Shown in pieces: positions 45,918 through 56,012 of a stretch of 64,000 nucleotides of DNA. How positions within the stretch are numbered: the stretch's first letter is position 1; each line of letters begins with the position of its first letter. A program made the translations under genes and the position numbers. The notes beneath the pieces are model-generated. The model saw only the letters and a program-made list of their open reading frames with translations. It was not told where the DNA came from and made no database searches. The DNA lies in contig CM043963.1 in the NCBI GenBank assembly GCA_014529385.2, positions 80,055,412 through 80,119,411 on the forward strand. The letters are read 5' to 3'. Source of the stretch: Adiantum capillus-veneris. Its lineage: Eukaryota > Streptophyta > Polypodiopsida > Polypodiales > Pteridaceae.

Positions 45918-46841
45918 GATTTACACCAAGCGGCTCCTTTAAGGCAATGGACTCCCTTGCACTGCTGCTGGCATTGAGATTGTTGGTGTTTTGAAGTAGG
46001 CGGCACAAGCGATGTTGGTTCTCAGTCGAGAGCTATACCTGCGCCACACTCTTCGCAGGACGACTAGTGCTGCTGCTGCTGGAAGTTACCTTCGTGCTAC
46101 TTGCATCGCCCCTCTTCTTTGGACCCATCATGTCTTCTTCGCCTCCAGGTTGCTAGCAATGCATGAACATCAATTAGCACTCCGACGTCGGGAGGAGGCT
46201 AGGGAGAGACTTTACATTTGGAGGACGTTTAGAAAATTCCTCGAAACCAAAATTCTATCGGGGGAACCCCCTCGTGACTAATTGACACGGGCATGGGAGG
46301 GTGTATTTTGCCAGCTTGCCAAAACCACGAAAAGCTGGGTGAGCATGAGGTCTAATTTTTGTAGATGGCAAGTACATTCGAGCACATGGTGTGCAATATG
46401 AATCAGATAGTAAAGCGGGGTAGGAGGCAGAACAACTTGAAATGGACTACTCCTCGATTGGATGCAACTTCGAGTATTTGTGGCTTGACAATTACCCCGC
46501 TCTAAGTACTCATTGGTCGCTGGCCGATAGGAGACTTCAAAGAAATCTTTAAGTTTTGAGGCTGACGTCGATCGCTCATCTAGAGCGGTTGGGGCGCCGG
46601 GAAGAAGGCCAAGTCTTGTGTCTCTTTATTTGCACTAGTACGGAGACAGATCAGCTTGTGGCGATCTAAAAGGGGAATTAGCAGTCGAATATGCACGCGT
46701 GAGAGAGAGAGAGAGAGCGAGATCACCTTGTGGCGATTTGAAAGAGGAAATAGCAGTCGAGGAATGGTATGTTTTTCAAAATGTTGCAAAGCCTAGAAAT
46801 AAGTTCCTGGGATCAATTGGAACTGCAAGTTTTGTGGCTCA
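45916..46841. other. No recognisable gene; one unassigned frame
   Basis: The plus frame 46012-46281 (89 codons, Arg/Leu/Ala-rich, ALRRREEARERLYIWRTFRK) has no recognisable domain. A short GAGAGA run lies at 46700-46716. Nothing else is supported. Confidence 0.3.
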
Positions 46842-47698
46842 CTAGATAGAGAAATACGTGGCATGCTTCCTTGCGGCGAGAGTACTCATGATCACGGTGC
46901 AAGTTGGAATTGGCAGGTACAGAGAGGCCGCAAGAGGGACTGGGTGCGTTGATGGCGTAGCGCCTGGGCTAGCAGTGGCAGAGAGGGGAAGGGCTAAGAT
47001 GGGTTGAAGCATAGTAGGACCTGCAGTAACCGTGTTCGCAAGGAAAGCACTATATGCAAGGGGTTGGCTTCTTGTGGATTTAACCACAGCAAGAGCTTTA
47101 GCATCAAGTGTGGCGTTGGCATCTGCGAGCGCAAAGCTAGGAGGAACATCATTGGGGTGTGCAGCATCATGTGCGGTAGACATTTTGGTGAAAAAACTCT
47201 TCTTCTGCAGGGTAAACAACAATCATGGCCACAACAGGTTCGTCTACATCAGGTGCTTCAAGAGGCCGCCCGGCTGTGCTGGTTTGAACCAGGATCATGA
47301 AAGCCGCAAGTGCAGTGGGTCAATGACCCAAGGCGGGGTGCTCGGCAGTAGAAGAGATCGCCCAGGTTTGCTCAGTGTGAGCAGCTAGATGAGCCAAAGA
47401 GGTGGCGTTTACTTCATCATCATGAGCACCATGCAGGTGTATAGGCTGACAGGTGTACACCGGTAGCAGCAGCATGAGCAGGTTGAAGAAATGCTCGTGT
47501 GGGTTGAAGGAGAACCTCTGGTTTAGCATCACGGCTAGTAGAAGCTTCAAATGGAGAGGCGGCAAGATGGGCCGGATGCGTTGATGGCGTAGCGTATGGG
47601 CTAGCAGTGCCAAAGAGGGGAAAGGCTGAGATGAGTTGAAGCACAGTAGGATCTGCAGTAACCGGGTTCACAAGGAAAGCACCATATGGTTCATGCAA
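46842..47698 (-). repeat. Duplicated Ala/Pro/Thr-rich coding-like segment
   Basis: About 133 bp (46922-47054) recurs at about 47560-47688: both contain TGCGTTGATGGCGTAGCG, GGGCTAGCAGTG and GATCTGCAGTAACC-type text. On the minus strand they encode related peptides (FLANTVTAGPTMLQPILALP and FLVNPVTADPTVLQLISAFP; ATPSTHP in both). The longest frame is 126 codons (47222-46842). This could be a low-complexity retroelement Gag or host protein fragment; I do not recognise it. Confidence 0.5.
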
Positions 47699-48443
47699 AA
47701 ACCATCGAAAATTCTGCCACCCTTTTCATTACATCGTCTGGTCGTAGTGATCTGGTCTCTACTACGCTGGCTATTCTCATGCGCACTCATGTTGTGCTCC
47801 CACTCTGTGAACAATCCTCTTTGACGAGGGGGAACCCATCAACCAACTGCCTTCAACATCCAGCTAAACTCTCTATGGCCTATTTGAAACATTAGCCCTT
47901 GACTGTCCCAGGTCTGCTCAAGCATCCCATTCAGCTGCATTCCCTCTTGGTTACTTGCATATTTACGTCTGGCATGTTTTGCACTCGTGGGCTGCTCAAC
48001 TGTCCCATAGTTTGCTTCTTCACAATTGAGCACGCCACGAAACCTTGTCGCCTCTTGAGGCTCCTGACAGTCTCCGCCCCAGCAGTCTTCAAGATTTACC
48101 TCTGCCTCGCAAGCCAACAACTCCCCATCACACGGGGCATGACCAGCATTGCATCAAACTTCATGCATCAGTTCTTCCTCATCATAGGCATTGACATTGC
48201 TGGGAAACATTACACCCAGCTTCCTCGCCCATTTCTTCCTCTTGATATCTACTCATACACCCAAGTCTCATAAAAACATGAGCAGAGCAACTCCATCCCC
48301 CAAGAAGCAAGAACAATCGAGTGATAAATGTAGAAGTCAATGTATATAAGACTAAGATGGACGTCCTAATGCTATCTACTTTATTTTATAGAATAACTAA
48401 TGCAACACACATAAATATACAAACTCCAAATAATGGAAAGGTA
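47699..48443. other. No recognisable gene
   Basis: Overlapping frames on both strands (47899-48273 plus, 124 codons; 48120-47839 minus, 93 codons) lack recognisable motifs. It could be the 5' part of the Helitron or captured sequence, since the Helitron's left end was not found. Confidence 0.3.
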
Positions 48444-48575
48444 TCCCTCCAACACTTTGAGGAGAAGCATTGGTGTCCCTCCAACACTGGAGGTGAAAAA
48501 AGGTGACCGGGGAATGGCACATTCCCTATGGTTTATAAAACTTGGGTGAGGACGGTGCCACCTCCCCACCATACT
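48444..48575 (+). repeat. Hairpin-rich dispersed repeat, copy 3
   Basis: Three small hairpins in order: CCTCCAACACTTTGAGG, CCTCCAACACTGGAGG, and GGGAATGGCACATTCCC (perfect 7-bp stem, 3-base loop), then GGTGCCACCTCCCCACCATA. It aligns with copy 1 throughout. It lies about 130 bp before the first Helitron frame. Confidence 0.65.
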
Positions 48576-48701
48576 TGCGTATGGTTTTTTCTTTTTTTTA
48601 TGAGCACTAGCATGCGAGCACGTACTGCATTTCCTGCATCATTGAAAAACCAAACCACAATTAAGAATCTCTAATGGATAGGATGTTTCATATTGTAATT
48701 A

Positions 48702-49055
48702 ATGCTTTCAGATCCCAAGCATGGTGATGGACAAACTCAGTCAGAAAAGAAAGAGGCAAGTAGCAAAACAACGAATAATAAAAAAGAGGAAAGAGAGTTT
48801 GAGTGCAGCTGCAAGTTCGTGGACTGGAATCAACATTCTATCACAACGTTGGCAAGATCAGTGCGTTGCTGCATCCAAAACTTTACAATTTGTGCCGGTT
48901 GCGGAACTTCCACATTCTCAAAAACTCGCCTCGGAAAGAAATTGCTAGACAATGCCCGTGTTAGTCTAGCTAGCATGACATTCTTGAACGCTGTCAAAAA
49001 GGAAGGAGTATCGATACATTGGTCATGTTACTCCAGCTGCGACAGATGCGTCAGG
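48702..49055 (+). pseudogene. Helitron Rep-helicase, N-terminal Cys-rich part
   Basis: In the frame of 48702 the text has paired cysteines: CSCKFVDW, RCCIQNFTICAGCGTSTFSK, and HWSCYSSCDRCVR, which ends exactly at element E's LTR (49056). Such Cys pairs are common ahead of the Helitron-like N domain. An alternative frame (48721-48948) has a Lys/Arg-rich start, KRKRQVAKQRIIKKRKE, which also suits a Helitron N-terminus, so a frameshift near 48850 is likely. The rest of the frame beyond 49055 is LTR and not part of this gene. Confidence 0.65.
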
Positions 49056-50534
49056 TGTCACGAGGACGTGGCAGTTATTAACCATGTCACAGAGATGTGG
49101 CAACTGCTAACCTTGGTTGTTGGTTTCTTTCCAATGGGGTTTATTTTATTTGTTTTGAGACCCTCTTTTTGAAGTAGCAAACGGTCGGACATTGTATGGC
49201 CAGTGTGAACGGTAGATTCACCCGCAGACGGGAAGTGGTCGGCACTGGAATTCGTATGGTAAGAGGATGTCTAGGCTCAGAGCAAGATCATATAGGTCCC
49301 CCCGTCGCACTTAGCAAGTTGGTGGATACTAGGAAGTGAACTCAATTAAGGCGTAAAGTCAAGGTGGGACTTCCAACAAAAAGTATCCGACAGTTGGGCC
49401 ACATTGCACTTTTGGATGCGGTCCCAATGAGGATAGATGGTCAGAAGACTAGTGGGAGCCCAACGGAAGCATCTCCTAAAATTTAGGGAACTGCTATTTT
49501 GGGCCGTGAAATGTGTTCGCGTCATTACCTCCGGTATGACTAGGGGAACATTTTATAACTCTGCCGTGAAGTCAATTGGGCAACCGGTCAGGATATTTTT
49601 AAGCGGCAAACCCGAAACGGGAAAATGCTTGAAAATGCGCCAAGTGTCACATTTTCGTGAACTTTCCTCTTGCAGAGAAATGGTCGCTGATTTTTATGCT
49701 GGGAGAGGCCTCATTTCAGCTTTTGTCACAGGTTAAGAGCTATGGAGTGCTTTCTTTCCCTCTCATGTACAGTGTGGTGCTAGGAGTGATGCCCTGCACA
49801 CTACACACTGCTCTCTCTCTCCCCTACGTGCAGTTATGTGATGCCCCACAAGAGGGCTACTCATTTGACTGATGTACAGTTGTGTGGGTTCATGCTTTTG
49901 TGCTGAGGCAAGAGCCTCCTTGAGCAGGAACAGGGGTAGCTAACTGCTGCTCCAAAGCAGGCACTGGTGAGGGTCATAACCTCACCATACAGGTGCAAAA
50001 TCAGCGCTGTGTATGCGCTGTAAATTCACCGTTTTTCAGTCGTACGGACGCCAGGATCATTGGGAATCGTGCCCCACTGGCAAAGGACAGTTAGGGGACT
50101 GTTTGGGGCTGAAAACAGGGCAAAAACCAGTAAATACAGCGGGCTGAATTTACTGTTTTTGGACAGGAATCAGAGGGTATACGCCAGTGCAAGCGAGTTC
50201 CAGTAGGGAAATTGGTTTCGCGCAAGTTTTGGGGTTGTTATGCTGCCGAAATTTGGCCAAATCAAATGGTATCTAGGTGAATACACGTGAAGGATTCTCA
50301 GGACCTTACCTTGTAATTTACCCTCCTAAAGAATAAAGAAATACCGAAAGGGGCGCCAATTTTGGGGCCTACAGGTTGTCGGCGTCTGCTCGGAGCATTC
50401 TAGCTTCCGAGCCGTGTGTGTATTCAAGTGTTAACTCCCGTCGCGGGTTCTCTTTGCAAAGTGCTCTGTGTGTGTGTATAAAGTAAAGAATTTCAGGTGA
50501 AAGCCAACGCCTACCGCCCTACGGGCCGGTTTCA
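49056..50534 (+). repeat. 5' LTR of element E
   Basis: Starts TGTCACGAGG and ends CCGGTTTCA (TG...CA). AATAAA at 50332-50337 could be the polyadenylation signal; TATAAAG lies near 50477. Short open frames inside (49437-49736, 49657-49872) are repeated unchanged in the 3' LTR and are not genes. Confidence 0.95.
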
Positions 50535-50550
50535 TGGTTCCGTTGCCGGG
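50535..50550 (+). other. Primer-binding site of element E
   Basis: TGGTTCCGTTGCCGGG starts right after the LTR. From knowledge of plant tRNAs it is closest to the 3' end of tRNA-Asp (complement TGGCGCCGTTGCCGGG), with two mismatches after TGG. It does not match initiator tRNA-Met (TGGTATCAGAGC). Confidence 0.65.
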
Positions 50551-50632
50551 ACCTCAATCACTTTTTCCTCAAAGAGTGAGCCTGGATTGTTCAGGGTAAA
50601 GACACACAGTGCAAGAACACGGGGATTACACT

Positions 50633-51673
50633 ATGGCCGACAAGGGGAAGGGAATTATGGAAGAGGGTTTCTCTCCAAAGGACAGGCAGGAGATTCCTAT
50701 GGTTTTTGAGATTGGCGAGAGCTCACGGCCACGTCAATCTGTACCTCCTGTCAACGTGAATGTCCCTCCAGTAGTACAGGGCTTTATGACAGGGCAACTT
50801 GAGGATGATGCGTTTAAGACTCAGTTAGTTGCCGCGGTGAATGTCTTTTCGCAGCTGGTGCAGAATCCGAGGTTTATGGAATTCTTGCAAGCGCCACCAG
50901 TGCAACAGCAAAATAGGCAACCTACGCCGCGTACGGAGCTTGTTGAAGCTCAAGCCCAGGTACTTCATGAGGCGCAGGAGGAAAGGGAACACTCGCATGT
51001 TGCGGAGTCGGGGGCTCCAAAGCAGGTTCCTCTCGTGCTTAAACAGGTGGCTAGAATGCCTATTCCACAGGTTATGCCAGTTCAGCCCGCCACCTTTCAG
51101 AGCCAGCATGCTGTCTTGAATGGACAGGGAGCTGGATACCAGGCTATGCACTCAGTTTTTCCACCACCCACGGTACATCCTGGGTATTTCGGGGGTGGAT
51201 CAGTGTTCCAAAGTATGGCTGGTTATGCGTCTGGAAGTCAGCCGTACATGCCAGGAACAGTGTTCGGGGGTATGCAAGGCATTATGCCAAACCCCATGTA
51301 TGGTATTATCGGCATGCAGCAAGGTTTCCACGGCAACCAGGGCCAGTTTGGGGTGCCACAGGCTCATTTTGGCATGGCTGGTTTTTCTGGACAGCAGCCA
51401 GATATCGCACCTCTTACGCAAAATGTGAATGGCCAAGGCGTGCCGATCATACCTAGTACAGTGCCCATGTTGCAGACCATTCCGTATGACAACTTGGGGG
51501 CACTAGAGAAGCCGAAGGCTTACAAAGAAGGTGGTGCAGCGGTAAAGTTCAGTACCTTCAGTGGTTTCGAGGACAAGACAAAGGCACTCACTTTCCTCCA
51601 GCAGTTTGATACAGCTTATGCGGGAGGGAATTTTACAGAGGCCTCGAAGGTAGGAAAGCTGCCACTTTCTTAA
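50633..51673 (+). pseudogene. Gag of element E, N-terminal part, broken by a frameshift
   Basis: The ATG at 50633 (MADKGKGIMEEGF) is the likely start; the frame is open eight codons further upstream only from a GTG. Residues about 1-110 are mixed; about 110-280 are rich in Gln, Gly, Met, Pro and Phe (YMPGTVFGGMQGIMPNPMYG), a low-complexity segment. The capsid domain starts near KFSTFSGFEDKTKALTFLQQ. The frame fails at about 51649 and stops at 51671-51673. The capsid text resumes one frame over (AATFLKDNALTWW), so a single-base change splits Gag. The rest of Gag is fused to pol. Confidence 0.85.
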
Positions 51674-51702
51674 AGGACAATGCGCTGACATGGTGGACGA
51701 CA

Positions 51703-54700
51703 TTGTTAATGCAAGGACAGGCACCCGCCACTTGGGTTTACTTCAAGCAAATGTTTGCATCTGCTTGGCTATCAAATGAATTTGAAGCCGATGTCCTGAC
51801 AGATTGGCACCAGCTTACGGCAGCTTCGTGCAAGAGCTTGCTGGAGTACAATAGGAGGTTTTGTAAAGCATTACTCTCAGTGACCTCCTACAGATTTGTG
51901 CCATTGACAGAGAAGATAGAGAAGTATTGTTGTGGGCTGCCTAAAGGGCTTCGCGATTACTGTACAAAGAACAGAGTGGCTACCCTTACTCAGCTTATGG
52001 AAGTTGCGAACACTGGTCTTGCCCTGTTGAAAGTAGAGGACAGTGGATTTCCGAGCAGTGATAAAGGAGGGCAGCAAAAGAAAAATTCAGCGAAGAAGCC
52101 CTTTGTGAAAACGGCTCTTGATGCGTCACAGGGCTCAGAACAGGCCACCAAAGACAAGGATCCAGCTGGGACTTCTGGAGCGCAGGCAAAGAAACAGAAA
52201 AGGAAGCCTTTTGTGCGCAAGTCGCTCGAGGAAAAGAAGGTCCTAATGGCTGAGAACAAATGCTTTATATGCGAGCAGCCTGGTCATATTTCTATCAATT
52301 GTCCACAAAGAAAAAGGCCAGCTGACTCAGAGGATAAAGAAGACCAGAAAGGCAAGAAGCCAAAACCCACGGCAGGTTTAGTGCCAGACATGGTGGGTGA
52401 CAGGCCCAGCACAGATGCCAGTGAGTTATGCAGGGCATGGGGTAAAGTTAGGGATCATACGGCACTCATCTTCTTTGATCCAGGTGCCAAAGCCAACTTT
52501 ATCTCACCAGAGTTAGCTATGAAGCTGGGCATCAAAGCTGAAGAGATGGGGTACACAGCAGAGGCAGGGTTGGCATGTCCTGGCCACTCAGAGTGTGTTA
52601 CTCCCATCATTGGAAAACTGCGTCTGCATATTCAGTCGTATGTGGACACTGAAGAGTTTTACATCATGCCGTTGGAAGGTTGTGACGCCTTGTTGGGGAT
52701 CCCGTGGATGTTCCGAGTGCATGGAGTCTTGGATGCCTACAACAAAAAGATCACTGTACAGCATAGGGGCAAAACTCACATCTTGGATGTAAAGCTTAAA
52801 GGAGAGTCAGTCCCTATTGTATCTGCTTCTGCTATCACTTCTGTAATAAAGAATCATCTTTCTGTGTACTTGATTTTTGCACGTGATGTCTCAGATAAGG
52901 ATCAGTCAAATTTATCTGTGTTAGATAAAGAAAGGTCAGCATTTTTGCAAAAGTTTAGTGATTGTTTTTCTGATTCATTACCGTCGCAATTGCCGCCAGA
53001 GAGACCTGAGGACCATCGGATAGATTTGGTGCCAGGGTGTAGCCCACCAAATAGACCTCCCTACAGGGTTAGTGCGGCGCAGCAGAAAGAGATTATGGGC
53101 CAAATTGAGGAGCTATTAGAGAAGGGGCTGATTCAGCCTAGTTCTTCACCCTTTTGCTCCCCAGTGCTCCTAGTGCAGAAGAAGGATGGCTCATGGCGCA
53201 TGTGTATTGATTACCGTGCGTTGAATAAGAATACCATCAAGAATAGGTTCCCTATTCCTCGCATTGATGATATTCTCGATCGTTTAGAGGGTGCTGCAAT
53301 TTTCAGCAGGATAGACCTGAAGAGTGGGTACCATCAGATTCGTATAAGCCCAGAGGATGTGCACAAGACTGCGTTTAGAACGACATTTGGTCTTTATGAG
53401 TTTCTAGTGATGCCGTTTGGGCTAACAAATGCTCCTGCCACGTTCAACAGAATGATGGACCGGATTTTCCGCTCGCATCAACAGTTTGTTGGAACATTCT
53501 TCGATGACATGATTGTGTATTCGAAGAATGAAGAGGAGCATAGGCGTCACTTGACCATTGTGTTCGAATTGCTGCGCAGTCACAGGTTACTTGTCAATCC
53601 TAAGAAAAGTGAATTCTTCCTCGAAGAGATCCACTTTCTGGGCCACATAATCTCAAAGGATGGTGTTAGAATGGATCCCGCAAAGGTCGAAGCTATCAAG
53701 ACATGGCCAGACTTGAAGACTGTGCACGATGTCAGAAGCTTCTTGGGATTGTGTTCCTACTATAGAAGGTTTATCAGAAATTTCGCAGAGATAGCATCGC
53801 CTCTTCACGCATTGCAAAAGAAAGAGGTCACTTTCAGATGGACCCAAAAAGAGATTTCAGCTTTTAGTCTCTTAAAGGAAAAGTTGACTTCAGATCCAGT
53901 TATTGTTTTGCCAGATCTCAGGAAGTCATTTGTGGTCCAGTGTGACGCGTGTGGCAGTAGCATCGGAGCAGTGCTAATGCAAGATGGACGGGTAGTAGCC
54001 TATGAAAGCCGAATTTTGCAAGGGCCAGAGAGGACTATGCAAGTCTATGAGAAAGAGCTCTTGGCCGTGATTCATGCGCTTTCTAGCTGGAAGCACTACC
54101 TCTTAGGTGCTGATTTTGTTGTCCAAACAGATCATCAGACCTTGCGATACTTCTTGACACAGTCAAAGTTATCCGAAAAGCATATGCGATGGGCAAACAT
54201 TCTTTCCATGTTCCACTTCCAGATTATGCATGTGGAAGGCAAGAAGAATGTTGTGGCTGATGCGTTATCAAGAAAGCCACAAATTTCAGCTGTGTCAATT
54301 CCTTATCATCATGAGTTAGATGACATGAAGGGACAGTATATTGCTGATGAAGATTTTGCAAGGATCTTTGAACAGTTACAAGAGGGGCAACATCACGAGC
54401 ACTACCTCCTCAGAGATGGTTTTATGATGATGCATGGCAGACTTTGTGTCACTAGGCCATTGCGACATAAGGTCATGGAAGAGAGTCATGTCCCACCGTA
54501 TGTAGGGCATCGTGGCATTGATGCAACAGTTAAAGCGGTAGAGACGTTCTTCTATTGGCCTACCTTGAGGAGAGATGTGGATGCCTTTGTGCGAGCATGC
54601 ATAGTTTGCCAAAAGGTCAAGTTTGACAGGCAAAAGGCACCAGGGTTGTTACAACCACTGCTGATTCCGGATAAGCCATGGGAAAGCATTGCTATGGACT

Positions 54701-55842
54701 TTATCTTTGATCTTCCAAGGACGCCAACAGGGAATGATGGTATATGGACCATTATCTGCAGGTTCAGCAAGCAGGCCCATTTTATCCCTGTCAGGAAGAA
54801 GATAAAATCTGATCAGATGGCGCGCTTGTTCATGTACAATGTGTTTAAGTACCATGGTATGCCACAATCGATTATCAGTGATCGTGATCCTCGCATGACC
54901 AGTTTGTTTTGGAGAGGATTGTTTGAGAACATGGGTACTACGCCCAAGTTCTCGTCTTCGTTTCATCCACAAACTGATGGACAGTCAGAAGAGGCCAATT
55001 CTACTGTCTTAGATCTGCTGACATGCTATGTGTCAGATAATAAGGGCAAGTGGGAACAGTATTTGCCTATGCTTGAGTATGCGTACAATAATACGGTGCA
55101 TTCGTCTATTGGCAAAGCACCTTTTGAAATTGTTGAAGGCGGCAAAAAGGTTCCTCCCATTTTGCACACAAAGGACAAGATCTTTGAGGCAGATCGATAT
55201 GTTGAGAACATGGATGAGATGTATAAGAAGATTAAAGTTGCCTTGGAGAAGACTCAGGCAAAACAGAAAAAGGCTGCTGATCGTCACTGTCGTGAATTGC
55301 TACTATCACCTGGTGATTGGGTTCTCTTAAGGTTCGAAAAGGCAAGGTTAAAGAAGATGAAGAGCAAGGAACGGCTGTTTCCTAAGCTCAGCATGCGTTA
55401 CTATGGGCCTTTTCAAGTGCTTGACAAGATCAGCGATGTGGCTTACAGGCTGAAATTGCCTGATGCGTGGAAGATTCATAATGCATTTCACGTGAGTCTT
55501 CTAAGACCCTTCGTGGGTGATGTGCCAGAAGATATGCCAGTTGAGGATCAGCCAGAAGTTGAGGAACTTGATGAGATCCTGGTACCTGAGCAAGTTTTGG
55601 CACATAAGGACAGAAAAGTTAAAGGACAAGTTGCAAGACGTTATTTGGTGAAGTTCAAGAACTATCCACCTATGGATGCAAAGTGGATGGAAGAGCATGA
55701 ACTGTCAGAGTCACCAAATGTATTGCAGCTCTACCTTGAAGCCTTTGGGTTACAGCCTACTTATGCCCCAACCCAACGTGTGCAAAGGAGGGGTAATGAT
55801 AGAGCTAGTACATCAAATGTACATATGAATTCAGTGCCATAG
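51703..55842 (+). CDS. Gag C-terminus and Pol polyprotein of element E
   Basis: This 1,379-residue frame has no internal stop; coding text in the same frame begins near 51649, so the first Met is arbitrary. Order: capsid C-terminal half (1-120), zinc knuckle C187-x2-C190-x4-H195-x4-C200, protease with DPGA at 259-262 (Pro where Ser/Thr is usual) and LLGIPWM, RT (about 490-660) with QKKDGSWRMCIDYRALN, MPFGLTNAPATF and catalytic FFDD (Asp601, Asp602), RNase H (about 745-870) with CDACGSSIGAVL and TDHQTLRYF, integrase with H-x6-H and CIVC, then Asp999, Asp1060 and Glu1096 (D-x60-D-x35-E), GPF module near 1234, and chromodomain at about 1290-1345 (RRYLVKFKNYPPMDAKWMEE). It would copy the RNA and insert the DNA in chromatin. 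The stop is TAG. Confidence 0.93.
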   Translation: MLMQGQAPATWVYFKQMFASAWLSNEFEADVLTDWHQLTAASCKSLLEYNRRFCKALLSVTSYRFVPLTEKIEKYCCGLPKGLRDYCTKNRVATLTQLMEVANTGLALLKVEDSGFPSSDKGGQQKKNSAKKPFVKTALDASQGSEQATKDKDPAGTSGAQAKKQKRKPFVRKSLEEKKVLMAENKCFICEQPGHISINCPQRKRPADSEDKEDQKGKKPKPTAGLVPDMVGDRPSTDASELCRAWGKVRDHTALIFFDPGAKANFISPELAMKLGIKAEEMGYTAEAGLACPGHSECVTPIIGKLRLHIQSYVDTEEFYIMPLEGCDALLGIPWMFRVHGVLDAYNKKITVQHRGKTHILDVKLKGESVPIVSASAITSVIKNHLSVYLIFARDVSDKDQSNLSVLDKERSAFLQKFSDCFSDSLPSQLPPERPEDHRIDLVPGCSPPNRPPYRVSAAQQKEIMGQIEELLEKGLIQPSSSPFCSPVLLVQKKDGSWRMCIDYRALNKNTIKNRFPIPRIDDILDRLEGAAIFSRIDLKSGYHQIRISPEDVHKTAFRTTFGLYEFLVMPFGLTNAPATFNRMMDRIFRSHQQFVGTFFDDMIVYSKNEEEHRRHLTIVFELLRSHRLLVNPKKSEFFLEEIHFLGHIISKDGVRMDPAKVEAIKTWPDLKTVHDVRSFLGLCSYYRRFIRNFAEIASPLHALQKKEVTFRWTQKEISAFSLLKEKLTSDPVIVLPDLRKSFVVQCDACGSSIGAVLMQDGRVVAYESRILQGPERTMQVYEKELLAVIHALSSWKHYLLGADFVVQTDHQTLRYFLTQSKLSEKHMRWANILSMFHFQIMHVEGKKNVVADALSRKPQISAVSIPYHHELDDMKGQYIADEDFARIFEQLQEGQHHEHYLLRDGFMMMHGRLCVTRPLRHKVMEESHVPPYVGHRGIDATVKAVETFFYWPTLRRDVDAFVRACIVCQKVKFDRQKAPGLLQPLLIPDKPWESIAMDFIFDLPRTPTGNDGIWTIICRFSKQAHFIPVRKKIKSDQMARLFMYNVFKYHGMPQSIISDRDPRMTSLFWRGLFENMGTTPKFSSSFHPQTDGQSEEANSTVLDLLTCYVSDNKGKWEQYLPMLEYAYNNTVHSSIGKAPFEIVEGGKKVPPILHTKDKIFEADRYVENMDEMYKKIKVALEKTQAKQKKAADRHCRELLLSPGDWVLLRFEKARLKKMKSKERLFPKLSMRYYGPFQVLDKISDVAYRLKLPDAWKIHNAFHVSLLRPFVGDVPEDMPVEDQPEVEELDEILVPEQVLAHKDRKVKGQVARRYLVKFKNYPPMDAKWMEEHELSESPNVLQLYLEAFGLQPTYAPTQRVQRRGNDRASTSNVHMNSVP

Positions 55843-56000
55843 ATAGAAATGGCAAAAGTATGAAGGCCTCATTAAGTCATTTGTATCTATGTATGTTGCG
55901 ACCTTTGTTGCGGATACATGCGATGATAAAAGAGTGTTGATAGCACAAGATCATCAGTGGCGTGTATTTATGGTATGCAATCGAGGACGTTTGCGATTTC

Positions 56001-56012
56001 AAGAGGGGGGTA
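56001..56012 (+). other. Polypurine tract of element E
   Basis: AAGAGGGGGGTA lies directly before the 3' LTR, the priming position for plus-strand DNA. It is 158 bp after the pol stop. Confidence 0.9.

Noticed and set aside
47270-47310. B-box-like GGTTCAAACC on the minus strand
   Set aside because: No matching D arm or acceptor stem upstream; the self-complementary CTGGTTTGAACCAG explains the look.
49437-49872. Open frames inside the 5' LTR, repeated at 56394-56829
   Set aside because: They are identical in both LTRs because the LTRs are near identical; no domain, and LTRs are not expected to code.
51640-51680. Programmed gag-pol frameshift in element E
   Set aside because: The shift is within the capsid domain, upstream of the zinc knuckle and far from a gag-pol border, and chromoviruses usually have one continuous ORF. 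Mutation or read error is more likely.
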